64,000 nt of DNA from positions 2,480,001 to 2,544,000 of the forward strand of contig JAGMVK010000004.1 in assembly GCA_020747065.1 (NCBI GenBank), given 5' to 3'. A model generated the notes under the pieces. The model was not told where the DNA came from. It did not search any database and saw only the letters and a program-made list of their open reading frames with translations. Positions 11,347-22,111 of the stretch are shown piece by piece. Each line of letters opens with the position of its first letter. Position 1 is the stretch's first letter. The translations under genes and the position numbers were made by a program. Source of the stretch: Cadophora sp. MPI-SDFR-AT-0126. Taxonomy: Eukaryota; Ascomycota; Leotiomycetes; Helotiales; Ploettnerulaceae.

Positions 11347-12831
11347 ATGGCAGACCCATTGTACGAACTGCTGGTTCCGTACTTCGATACGCCCTCACCA
11401 CGACCGGCGCCGTCTTCCAAAGCCCCAACGACCAATGCATATCTAAATCGACTTACGACCCTCCCCCTCTCGTCCCTCACCAGCAGCGAGCCACAATCGC
11501 TTTCCCAGACCACCCACTCCCTCCTTCTCTCGCTCCAAGGCCTCTCCAAACGCTCCCATAAGTCAATAATTGACTCCTCCACACACTTGTCAACTCTCAG
11601 CACAACTTTACCATCCCTCGCCCAATCTACAGCCTCGCTTCGAGACGCCCTCCCCAAGCTTGACGATGCCGCCATACACTTCAGCGAAACCTACAACACG
11701 CGTGCAGAAAATGCACTTCTCGACCGCAGGCGTAAAGCCCTCCTCCTATCCCGCAACATTGACCGTCTCTCCGACATTCTGGACCTCCCAACCCTCCTCT
11801 CCTCTGCCATATCCACCTCAAACACAGCTTCCGCATCCGCAGCTACATCTTCAAATGCTACTCTCAACTACGCCTCAGCGCTTGATCTAAACTCGCATAT
11901 AAGACGTCTACATGGCCTATACCCAGATTCAGCGCTCATCTCGAGCGTGGAGAAACAGGCGGAGGAAGCTATGCAGGAAATGGCCACGAATCTGATTGCC
12001 AGTCTCAAGACCAGTTCTCTGAAGCTTGCCAGCGCAATGCGGACTATTTCCTGGCTGCGACGTGTAGCTCCCGAATTGGACCCAACACCAGCATCTTCAC
12101 TCCCGGTGCAGTCAATGCATCATTCTAGCGGTGGACCAACGGGAGCAACAAGTCGAGAAGGCAGCCTCGGATCCCTCTTCCTCGTTTGCCGTCTCGCCAA
12201 CCTCCAACAAACTCTTTCAGCTCTCGAACCCCTTCGGGAACTTGCTGACCAGGAAACACTACGTCTACAAGAAACCAAGAACAACGAGAACGGCGCCGTG
12301 AAAGAGCGCAGTAAATGGGAAGGCGGACAGCAAACAGAACGGTATTTAAAACGCTACATAGAGATTTTTCGCGAGCAGAGTTTCGCAATCATTTCTATGT
12401 ACAGAAGCATCTTCCCTGCTGGGAATTCGGCTCAAGAAGAAGCTCTTCTAAAAGGACTTGGGAGGGAGAAAGGGAATGGAGTGAAGAAGGATGAGGATCC
12501 TTTGCAGCCATTGCCGAGTTCGCTAGGCACGTTCCCTTTGCAGCTTGTAGGCATGTTGGAAGAGACACTGAGGAGGTATCTTCCCAATGTAAGAGACAGG
12601 AGTAGTAGAGACAGTTTATTGACGCAGGTTTTGTACTGTGCGGGAAGTCTGGGGAGATTAGGAGGAGATTTTAGTTTGTTGCTTGCCTTCCTAGGTGAGA
12701 GTGAGAAGACCGATGTGGAGGATGGAGAAGAGGAAGATGAGGAAGAGGATGAAGAATGGGTAGAGGTTATTCGAAAGCATAGAGTTCTGGCTGGTAGATT
12801 GGAGTTGATGGTTGGAGCTAGAGATGGATGA
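11347..12831 (+). CDS. cog8: Conserved oligomeric Golgi complex subunit 8 (Dor1 family)
   Basis: Subunit of lobe B of the COG tether, needed for retrograde vesicle capture at the Golgi. Single exon of 494 aa from ATG 11347. The Dor1-type helical region spans roughly residues 20-360. Characteristic segments include IDRLSDILDLPTLL, SALDLNSHIRRLHGLYPDS, EMATNLIASLKTSSLKLASA followed by MRTISWLRRVAPEL, LGSLFLVCRLANLQQTLSAL, and QTERYLKRYIEIFREQSFAI leading to ISMYRSIFP. These fit Cog8 better than other COG subunits. The C-terminus has an acidic Glu/Asp tract (about 455-470) before a short conserved end. No membrane segment or signal peptide, as expected for a peripheral Golgi protein. Confidence 0.9.
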   Translation: MADPLYELLVPYFDTPSPRPAPSSKAPTTNAYLNRLTTLPLSSLTSSEPQSLSQTTHSLLLSLQGLSKRSHKSIIDSSTHLSTLSTTLPSLAQSTASLRDALPKLDDAAIHFSETYNTRAENALLDRRRKALLLSRNIDRLSDILDLPTLLSSAISTSNTASASAATSSNATLNYASALDLNSHIRRLHGLYPDSALISSVEKQAEEAMQEMATNLIASLKTSSLKLASAMRTISWLRRVAPELDPTPASSLPVQSMHHSSGGPTGATSREGSLGSLFLVCRLANLQQTLSALEPLRELADQETLRLQETKNNENGAVKERSKWEGGQQTERYLKRYIEIFREQSFAIISMYRSIFPAGNSAQEEALLKGLGREKGNGVKKDEDPLQPLPSSLGTFPLQLVGMLEETLRRYLPNVRDRSSRDSLLTQVLYCAGSLGRLGGDFSLLLAFLGESEKTDVEDGEEEDEEEDEEWVEVIRKHRVLAGRLELMVGARDG

Positions 12832-13801
12832 AAATAAGAAAAATAAACTTAGATTCTGACAGTTACGAGAGAAGAGGTCCATAAATATATAATGCCGATT
12901 ATATTGCTCCGTTATTTTGTACCATAGCAGGGAAGTATGTTCGCACTGTTCAATTGCTCAATGCTTTTGTTGATTCCGAAAAGTAGAGTCATGAACAGAC
13001 GTCCAATGGCAACGAACCCCTTGCTCATCCAACCAGAAGCCATAACATGACACATTGTATTTTAGCCCGAACTACTTTAAACAGACGTCACTCCATCGGA
13101 CACTCCAATCAATTACCTCCGGAAACTCCTTCGGGCGGTTGTCGGAACCGAGCCGATGACAACTTGCCTCCACATAACCAATCAGAGCCCGCGTATTACC
13201 AACCCTCTCTCTTTTCTAAACCTGTCAATTTACTCTGTCTTTAGAGCTCAGAACGACGCTGTGAGCTTAAAGACGACAGATACTGATGGTGTCCCTTCTC
13301 AGTCTTCCTTTCCTTCTCCTATGGTATTAAATGAGTCTGCACAGGGGAAAATGGGTTCCTTTATCCTGCTATGCCCTGTCAGAGCTCGAGAGTCGAAAGC
13401 TTGGAAAGGCAATGACGGGAGGTACGACACGACTCGTTGTTTTGACGGTTTTTCAAATCCTAGAGCCTAGTATGTGATGGAAGAGAGGGGTTTGCGAACT
13501 AATCGGGGAGAAGAGGGAGCTTATCTGTTGTCTTTTTCTAATTTTGGAATTGGTTCACTTGACGTGTGAGGAGGACTGGTCTGCGATACATGTTCTGTTT
13601 ACTTATTTGTCTTCTTCTCCAAAGTTTCGCTTCTTCTTATCTGTCATGTGTTATTAAGCTTTGATAAAGTTATCAAGCTTGAGATAATACATACCAATCC
13701 TCACCAGGCGTGTCATTACACATCCATGCCCAGTTGAAATGACCCCAAGGGAGTTCGAAAAATCGTTACCCTTCCATTCACCACGCCTGGGCTCAGCTTA
13801 C
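12832..13801. other. Convergent intergenic region (COG8 / FTR1 3' ends)
   Basis: About 1 kb between two convergent genes. It should hold both 3' UTRs. AT-rich stretches such as AAAATAAGAAAAATAAAC just after the COG8 stop could act in polyadenylation. No supported gene. Confidence 0.5.
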
Positions 13802-15136
13802 CTACTCAGAGACGGTCCTTGGCACGCTCTGAATAGTTGGCGCCATCTTCTTGTCACCAGAATGACGCTCACTGCTCGTTGGACTCTCAGACCCGCTTTC
13901 CATTCGCTCTTCCCTTGCGTGTGCCTTGGCCTTGCGGAATGGGAGGTGGCCGTTGACTTCCCTGTAGCGCATCAATAGGAAGCCAATGATGACAACGATC
14001 CAGTAGACGTTGTATGAGATGACGGATCCGTAGGTTGCCGAGTTTTGCCAGCCGAAGATCGCGTTGAAGACGCCCCATCCTCCTCCACCGTTGAGCTCTG
14101 GGTTTCCATACTGAGGAGAGTTAGTTTTGCTTTCGATGAGCAGTTCTTGGCGGACTCACATTAATGTGCCAGACACTTTGGTCGATATCATATGATCCTG
14201 GACCTGAACCAACCTCTGCTGCATCACCTCCGACTGCATCGTTCCACTTCTGAGCTTGGAAGAACCAGACTGCTCTGGAGAAGAGGCCAGCAGCGACGAG
14301 ATAGAGGAAGCAGGTGGAGACGACCAGGAAAAATTGAAGTTTAGATGTTGCACCACCCCTAGGCATACGTTAGAATGATTTTTTGGACAGAAGTACCAGT
14401 ACTTACTTGTAGATGATATACCCCACCACCCCTCCAGCCAAGAGTCCCATCACGACCGGAAGAGGTACTGCCTTCGCAGGAGCTGTGAATGACACGCCAG
14501 CAATGAAGATAATTCCTTCAAGACCTTCACGCAGGACGGTGACGAATGGCAGTATGAACATGGCATATTTCTCGCACCAACGCTTGAAAGATCCCTTTCG
14601 ACCATCGACAGTGACTGGCTTCTCTTCCAAAGCTTTGGCAAGCTTGACACGCCACTTCTCTTGCATTTTGGCGACACGAAGGAGAGCAGCACCCTGGGAT
14701 CACAGACTTAGAATCAGCTTCTGGTCTCGGTATAGTTGAGAAGTGCACCAAGCATGGAATTACGGACTTACCATGATGGTAATGACGACCGAAGCGACGA
14801 TACCGAAAGAGCCCTCCCAATAATACTCGCTCTTCGACCATGAGTTCTTGCCTGCGCCATAGAAAGCTCCAATCAGGCCAGCTCCAATGATTAGGCAGAT
14901 CAATAGCCCAGCTCCAGTACCATACCAGACCTACAATGTGTCAGAATACCTTCTGGACTTTGATCTTCCAAAGCTCTTACCTGCTTTACGAGCTTCTTGT
15001 ATACTCCAACATCTCGACTTGGGCCATCGAGGGTCTGTTTCAAGAAAGCGAGAAGGACCGAGACAATGATTGCTGTCTCTAAGGTCTCTCGGAAGACGAT
15101 GAAAAAGACAGGCACAGCGAAGATGTTGACCGTCAT
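13802..15136 (-). CDS. ftr1: High-affinity plasma-membrane iron permease Ftr1
   Basis: Transports Fe(III) handed over by the Fet3 ferroxidase. Five exons, 15136-14981, 14930-14772, 14693-14407, 14358-14160 and 14110-13802, give 369 aa, the usual Ftr1 length. Both diagnostic REXLE motifs are present: [10 protein letters not shown] near residue 17 in TM1 and [13 protein letters not shown] around residue 150. About seven membrane helices are visible, including [79 protein letters not shown] and [12 protein letters not shown]. The cytosolic tail is basic and Ser-rich. The gene is divergent from FET3 across 2.0 kb with GATA iron-repressor-type sites, implying co-regulation by iron. Confidence 0.95.
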
Positions 15137-15600
15137 GATTGCGAATGTGGGTAGTTGAGGGAGGACGATATCGACGGTGTAGTTGAAGCTGGTTTCAGGA
15201 ACCGCAAGGCGACCAGAGCATTTAAATCGTAGGGTGCGATTGTGACTTTGCTGGGGACCGGCAGTCTGCTCTTCGTGGGAGGATCAGATTATGCAACGGG
15301 ATCTGATTAGATGAAGCGGTTCAATGTCTGGGTGTGGAACGACTTCTGGGGATCGTGTGAGACTAGAGTCTGATCCGAGCCAGGGCGGCAGGATTTATGG
15401 GAAATGACTCTTGTTGGCCGAAAATCGGAAGGGAAAGGAGCAGAAGAAACTGGCATCCGCGCGAGGCGTGAGATATGCTTCGAGGACGTAACTGGCCATA
15501 CGGTGGGGGATCCAATCGAAGCCAATTGCCGCAAGTGGGTTCGAGCTTGAAAGTGAAGCTACTAAAGGTTGATTAAGCCAAGGAAGATGGATGCAGATGC

Positions 15601-15618
15601 CAGTCAGTCAGTCAGTCA
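15601..15618. repeat. CAGT tetranucleotide microsatellite
   Basis: Four and a half tandem CAGT units within the FTR1/FET3 intergenic region. Confidence 0.85.
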
Positions 15619-16838
15619 TTCGAATGTTCCCACGAGCGGTCAAAACTCTAAAGGATTGTCTCTCGTAAGGGTGGGGCAAGACGCTCGTATCGAGAACTTT
15701 TATTTGTGAATCGAGAAAAAGACTTCCACTAACATATCAAGCCCAGGCTTCTCTTCATTCCTCGTGTTGCAGTCGGGTTCGAGGACGGACGGCAGAAGAA
15801 AACCTAGTGCATTTAGGCGTCTCGCTAGGGTCTCTCCTGCCAATTAGGCCCAAGAGGTGACATACCTCCCCCCGTCAAAAAAACACGCCAGAATTTATCA
15901 GACAATCTGATTATCTTACCCGAAAAATCAAATCACATCTGATTAGATCTTCGCACCTGTTTTGCGAAGTCATCCAGACACACACAACATCGAGGAAAAC
16001 TTCAGCAAGAACATCGACAACGACGGGAATTTCGACATCTGGGTATTTTCCAGATCCAGCTTCTTCTCCGCTTGCCAAGTCAAGTAAGCATTTTAGGTCG
16101 GTTGCTTATTCCCACTCCGCTCCAGCGATCGATCGACTTGGCGAGCCTGGCGGCCAGGATATTAGCTCGGTCTCCGCAGTTCCTTTCCATTCATGCTCTC
16201 ATTTGCATGCAGCTGCGCATCGACGCTTGGTGGTGGAGCGCGACTTACCGCACTGCATTTGACAGGCCCTTGAACGTGGGCTCGAGTCGTGGAAGCCATA
16301 CTATAAATTCTGGATCAGACACAAGGACATTTCGGTAAGTTGTGTGACCCCAGTCTTGACCCCCACAGGAAGAGCAAAAGCAAAAACGAACCCCGTTATC
16401 GAGCTCCAGCAGCCGATCCGACTACCCGCTGCTCAAATTCGCATCAGCAAATGGAACTGAGTTGGTTCTTTGGGTGGAAACGCCTTCTACCGGCCAATTT
16501 CATTTCATCTTCAAATCTTGCGGCATAGGAATTGCAACAAAACCGATCTCATACCCAATTTCAGCTAGTCCACGACAACGTTCAATACGAAACCAAGAGA
16601 ATTCAACGTTCTCACGAAGGCGGCAACTGACCATAGAAGTAGTCTCCCCAAGCAGACCCAAATTTTCGCTCTCAAAACCCAGAAAGTAGCATCTCGTCTG
16701 GCTATCTGCGTCTTCTCCGCCATTGGTTGAACCATCACTATTACCACTTACTTTTCTGTAAGGGTTGCCACCAGTCTCCAATCAGGCCATAAAAGCTAGA
16801 CCTTCCAGCCACCTATTCCCAAGCTCTTCCCGGCCTCC

Positions 16839-16848
16839 AATCTGATAA
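16839..16848 (+). promoter_or_regulatory. Perfect SreA/Sre1-type GATA site
   Basis: AATCTGATAA, an exact match to RATCWGATAA, 307 bp before the FET3 start. A second near-match on the other strand sits about 37 bp away, and such pairs are typical of functional sites. Confidence 0.7.
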
Positions 16849-17155
16849 GCTGGCCCGTCGCGCACCAACGACAATCAGATCATCTTATCAGTTCCCTCGC
16901 GAGCGGACTGTAAATCAAGCAAGGGTCCTTCCGTCTTGAAATTTCACACACCCTGTACAGTTCCCGTCTCTGATCCGGCCTCGGTCACCACCTACCCAGT
17001 GTTCTGGTTGCCCTCGTTACCTCGACGAGAGCCTCGAGGAAATCCTGTGAGAAACGAGCAACGACTTCCTCCCTGTCATACTTTCCAAAATCACTCAGGA
17101 CATTCCCGCGAGACACATCAACCCATACGAGATCTAAAGTCTCCAATCCTTCAAG

Positions 17156-19300
17156 ATGGCCATTTCGTTGTCTTTCTTTCCTATATTATCGCTCCTGCTT
17201 CTTTTTGTGGCAGATGTCGTCCAGGCGAAGACAGTAACCTACGATTTTAACATCACATGGGTTACCGCGAATCCCGATGGCATATTTGCAAGGCCAGTCA
17301 TTGGAATCAACAATGCATGGCCGCTTCCTGTAATGACGGCCACACTTGGAGACCAAGTCGTCGTCAATGTCAACAACCAGCTTGGGAATCAGAGCACATC
17401 TTTGCATTTCCATGGTCTCTTTCAGAACGGAACAAATGCTATGGATGGGCCCTCTTTTGTTACTCAATGTCCGATCCCAGCAGGATCTTCCTTTACGTAC
17501 AACTTCACGGTATGTGTAAGTCTGTATCTCATGTTCACCTCTAATGGGGCATCAGGCAAACCAATCGGGCACCTATTGGTATCATTCTCACAACCTAGGC
17601 CAATATCCAGATGGCCTTCGCGCTCCATTCATCATCCACGATCCCGAGTTTCCATATGAAGACCAAGTGGATGAGGAAATTGTACTGTCTGTTTCGGACT
17701 GGTACCACGAGCAGATGGCGACATTGAAACCAAAATTCCTCAACAAGGCGAACCCTACTGGTGCAGAACCTGTTCCACAGAATGCTTTACTCAACGATAC
17801 GCAGAATCTCACTGTTTCGATTCAACCTGGGAAGACATATCTCTTCCATGTTGTCAATATCGGTGCCTTTGCCGGACAGTACCTGTGGTTCGAAGGTCAC
17901 AACATGACCATAGTCGAGGTCGACGGTGTCTTCACAGACCCAGCGGAAGCCTCCATGATCTATATTTCAGCAGCGCAACGATACAGCTTCTTGCTGACCA
18001 CCAAGAATGATACGTCGACCAACTATGCTTTCGTTGGCAGCATGGATACTGTAAGTGTGTCCACATGCACCAAGAATTTTTACTGAAAGTTTTGCAGGAT
18101 CTATTTGATACACTACCTGAAGATCTCAACTGGAATGCTACTGGATGGTTAGTTTATGATGACTCCAAGCCCTTGCCGGAGCCAGCAGCCGTGGATTCCC
18201 TGGATCCATTTGACGACTTCACCCTGGTACCAGTGGATAAGCAACCTCTGCTACGAGATGCTGACCAAACTATCACTTTCGTACGTATTCTTTGGAAGCT
18301 TGAGGTGGCTCCATTGCCCAAGTCATTTTCATTAGCCTGAAATCAGAAATTCTGACTTGCAATAGGATGTTATTATGGATAATTTGGGTGATGGGCGGCC
18401 ATAGTAAGGTCGTATTGCCCAGTTTCGTGCATAGTGCTAACGTTACAAAAGTGCCTTCTTCAATAACATCACCTGGGTCAAGCCAAAGGTCCCTACACTA
18501 TACACAGTCATGAGCACTGGCGAAGCAGCTACCAACCCCTTGGTATATGGAGAATTCTCCCACTCGTTTGTGCTTGACAGACATCAGGTCGTGGAGATCG
18601 TGGTAAACAATCTCGGTTAGTGTATCAAGCTCACGTATTCTTGCAGCAAAAGCTAAAGAATGGTAGATTCGGGAAAGCATCCATTCCATCTCCATGGCCA
18701 CAACTTCCAGACGATCGTTCGCTCAGACGACGGAGCTGGATCATTCGATGCATCGAACTCCAGCCAGACCAATTACCCTGCGATTCCCATGCGAAGAGAC
18801 ACTGTAGTGCTGCATCCTGAAGGTCATATGGTTCTGAGATTCGAGGCCAACAATCCTGGTGTTTGGCTCTTTCACTGCCACATCGAGTGGCACATGGACC
18901 AAGGCTTGGTTGCAACCATGGTTGAAGCTCCCTTGGATATACAGAAATCTCAGAGCATTCCCCGAAACCACTTCGATGCATGCACAGCTGGGAAAATCCC
19001 GTATGCTGGCAACGCCGCCACCAATACTGAGGACTTCCTCGATTTGAAGGGTGCCAACAAGGCACCAAAGCCTCTGCCATCTGGTTTCACAACTCGTGGG
19101 ATCGTCGCTATGACTTTCAGTGTTCTTGCAGCTGTCATTGGATGTGCTGTAATCGCTTGGTAAGTTTTGACCCAATTTGAGAACCCAAATTTGCTAACTC
19201 ATCTAGGTACGGTATGGCGGATATGGGAGCTGCATCCATGGCCAGCGAGGCACGTCGGACTGCAGATATGAGCTCGGCTGGTCAAGCCTCGGTCAAGTAG
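17156..19300 (+). CDS. fet3: Multicopper ferroxidase Fet3
   Basis: Cell-surface multicopper oxidase that oxidises Fe(II) to Fe(III) for Ftr1. Seven exons: 17156-17509, 17556-18050, 18098-18280, 18366-18403, 18452-18615, 18667-19159, 19207-19300; 606 aa. Order: signal peptide (about 1-23, ending VVQA), cupredoxin 1 with [15 protein letters not shown] and WYHSH copper ligands, cupredoxin 2, cupredoxin 3 with [10 protein letters not shown] and [11 protein letters not shown], then one C-terminal transmembrane helix ([20 protein letters not shown]) and a short tail YGMADMG as in yeast Fet3. The Glu of [11 protein letters not shown] (iron-binding E185 in yeast Fet3) is kept, which argues for ferroxidase rather than laccase. 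Exon 4 is only 38 nt. Divergent from FTR1. Confidence 0.95.
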
Positions 19301-20129
19301 AAAGATTGAGCTTGTACATTTTGGAGTGAATTTGGACTCTTGGGCCCCCGACGTCTATGCATTTTCGAAGGGGATACCATGATAGCCGGACGGATTTTGC
19401 TGGTCCTTTAGTGAGGCCATGGCGGGCCGGTATAAGAGTAGAGCTTTGCAGAGATGACGATGACTTTTATAACAGATAGGCAGACGATAATTAAGCTGTC
19501 TCTCCTTTGTATGTCTTGTCTAATGTGCTGCTGTGGTTTAGCTGGTCTCGGACTTGAGGACTATCCACAACTTTGTGAATGTCCCTAGATATGCATTGGG
19601 ACTTATAACAATCTTCACCCTACCTATCTCCGTAATATGAATCGATTGCTTGAGTGGTCTACTATCTTTATAAAAAAGGAGGACCTAGTCAAGGTTGGAA
19701 GACTGTCAACGCGAGCTGTTTTGAGGCAAACCCCTGTCCAAGGCTCGGCCCTGCTTTGCCGAAGTGGAGACCCGGCCGCAACATCAACGTGGGCAGGAGG
19801 GGTTCATCTATGTATCCAACAACTCACGATACTTCCAGGACAATTTCCTTCGAGCAGTGTATGCTCTAGATCTCTGCATTCTACCATCAATTGGACACGC
19901 GTGGCCACCAGGAGTTCCCATTACGTCGAATAACCCAACACATCTTCTGACATATCCTTGCATCCGGAGCTACTCTACCTCCATCATCAGACCGAATTGT
20001 CTGGCACACCAGTAACGGACGCGTTACCTCAGATGGCACGGAAACCACTCCATCTGGGAAATCTCACTGGCAGCGGGCCATTGACCCTTATGAAGCAGAC
20101 GCTGCCAGTTCAAGTTCCGCACCATTGAG
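19301..20129. other. Intergenic: FET3 3' end to PP2C 5' region
   Basis: About 0.8 kb. Open frames here show no recognisable protein. It may contain the true first exon of the PP2C gene, whose start is unresolved. Confidence 0.45.
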
Positions 20130-22111
20130 ATGGCGGGAATGAAAACTGGACGACGGCCGTGGTCTTTGAGAGACACCTATGGTAGATCATCATCTGTTCA
20201 CAAGAAGTGTGTGTCTTGCTAACAAGCTTCGCAGATTTCATTGCTACCTACCTTCATAAAACCGATGCTGGACCCATCTACCCTTCAATATCATCTAGAT
20301 TTAGACGCCAGTACACGACTTCACAGTGTCGGACTGCACATATAAATCGAATCCGAACACATAGACCGCATTTACCAGTATCCAAGTCGAGAAATGCTCA
20401 TCCTTCGCAGAAGATCGTACTTGGAAGCCGCTATTTCCACGATTACTTCGTTACGAATCTCCCCTCCTCGTCTCTACATCCCGACTCAAAGTCCTCAACT
20501 GGGCCTCACCACAAGCTGCCGCGAGCAGCTTCAACACCCCACACACCAGGCAATGGTCCATCTCCCGCAGCAGCTCCGCCTATGGTGGGAATGTCCCGAG
20601 AGATGACGGTTGTGCGAATCCCTTTGCGCAGCGCGAAGCATCACTTCGGCGTTTCTGTGTCTCGCGGAACTCGAGCGTACAACGAAGATACATACCAAGC
20701 TGGCACACTGGAAATACCTGCATTTGCGAAAAGAGCACCCATTAGTCTGAGCAGGGCGGGAAAGACTGCAAGCGCTACCTCTGCAGACAGTGCTAGTGGT
20801 GATCCTCAAGTCTTTTATTTTGGCGTCTTTGACGGGCATGGCGGGAATGAGTGTAGTGATTTTTTGAGAGAGGAATTGCATGGATACCTGGAGAGGACGG
20901 CGGATACCTTTGAACTTGCTTCTAGTTTGAAGACGGGGAAGAAGAAGGGGAGTAATGTCGGAGGGCTTAGTGCTGAGAAAGGGGGGGCTATTGAGCTGGC
21001 TTCAAAGGGTGGAGAGAGTTTGCAGAAAATCGAGACGAAGAGTGGGAGGGATGTTGAACAGCAGTCGAACATACCGATGAAAGGTAAAGACGGGAGGATT
21101 GAGCAACCGCCGGCTAGTCCTGCTATTGAGAGCGATGGACCGGTCTCGATTGAATCGAACAAGCCCAAAACGATTGAGTTGGAGCGATCATTGGTTGCAC
21201 AATGGAAAGAGACCGTGGGAGGATACTTCAGGCGTTTCCGGCCTGAATACTTCTCTCTGCCCGCTTCGTCTGGAGAGGAGTCCGCGGTTGAGACCCCCGT
21301 GTCCATCGAGACGGTTCTCATGTATGCCTTTCTCAAAGCAGATTTGGACTTCGTCACCGCACAAGCTCAGAAACCAGATCCAGAGAACCACAGCGACAAG
21401 CCCTTGAACGCAGACGACATTCTCGGCCAACCAGCGCATCTCTCCTCTCAGCACCGCATTGGCGGACCAACCCGTTTCGTTGGTGGCTCAACAGCATCCA
21501 TAGTCCTTATTTCCACCCCAACGCCCACTCCATTTTGGCATCCTGCCTCCCCCTCGACCATCGTCGTTGCGCACGTAGGCGACACTCGCATCCTCCTCTG
21601 CAATACTGCCACGGGTCTTGCCATTCCCGCAACCACAAATCACCACCCCAGCTCTCCTGTCGAAGGCGCTCGTCTTCGTCGCTACGCCGCAACGTTCGTC
21701 ACGGACTCTTTCGGCGAGGAGCGCATGTCCGGACTAGCTAACACGCGCGCCTTCGGCGATATGCGCTCCAAACGCATCGGCGTATCAGCCGAGCCTGAAA
21801 TCCGCCGTGTCGAGCTCGCGCCGGCGGAGTACAGTTTCTTGGTTCTGGTCAGTGATGGCGTGAGTGGGACTTTGACCGATCAGGAGATTGTGGATGTGGT
21901 TAAGGAGGCGAAGACGCCGGAGCAGGGGGCGAGGGATGTAGTAAGCTTTGCGACGGAGGTCAGTAGGGAGGGGGATAATGCTACTTGTCTTGTTGTCAGG
22001 CTTGGGGGCTGGGAGAGGAGGATTGAAGGCGGGATGGGGAGTATGGGGACGAAGGAAGTTAGGGATTTCAGAAAGGGAGATGCTTTGGATCCGAGGAGGG
22101 GAAGGACATGA
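20130..22111 (+). CDS. PP2C-family Ser/Thr phosphatase, Ptc6-like (probably mitochondrial)
   Basis: Metal-dependent protein phosphatase. The main exon is open to the stop at 22111, with motifs in order: RAYNEDTYQAG, FGVFDGHGGNECSDF, GGSTASIVL, VAHVGDTRILLC, ANTRAFGDMRSKRIG, VSDGVSGTL and GDNATCLVVRL. The usual LTxDH-type motif reads TTNHHPSSP, as I recall from the Ptc6 branch. About 75 residues of Gly/Glu/Lys-rich insert follow the DGHGG region. The conserved-looking leader SRYFHDYFVTNLPSSSLHP lies before the first in-frame ATG of the main exon, so translation must start in an upstream exon. A phase-correct candidate is ATG 20130 (20130-20181), intron 20182-20234 with GCTAAC branch and CAG acceptor, then 20235-22111, giving 642 aa. 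The N-terminus SSRFRRQYTTSQ is presequence-like. Confidence 0.82.

Larger units (their letters stand above)
15137..17155. promoter_or_regulatory. FTR1/FET3 divergent promoter with SreA/Sre1-type GATA sites
   Basis: 2,019 bp between the FTR1 and FET3 start codons. It carries a perfect AATCTGATAA (16839-16848, plus), matching the consensus RATCWGATAA known for fungal iron-responsive GATA repressors. Two one-mismatch copies lie on the minus strand: AACTGATAA (16885-16893) and GTCTGATAA (15895-15903). Looser ATCTGATTA elements lie at 15905-15913 and 15938-15946, and related ATCAGAT/ATCTGATTA words near 15285-15310. The strongest pair lies about 260-310 bp before the FET3 start. The site reading is direct; binding by a Sre1/SreA orthologue is inferred. 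Confidence 0.75.

Noticed and set aside
20207..20234. GTG start of the PP2C open frame
   Set aside because: Nuclear genes start at ATG, and a branch site and CAG acceptor lie right here, so this is intron sequence.
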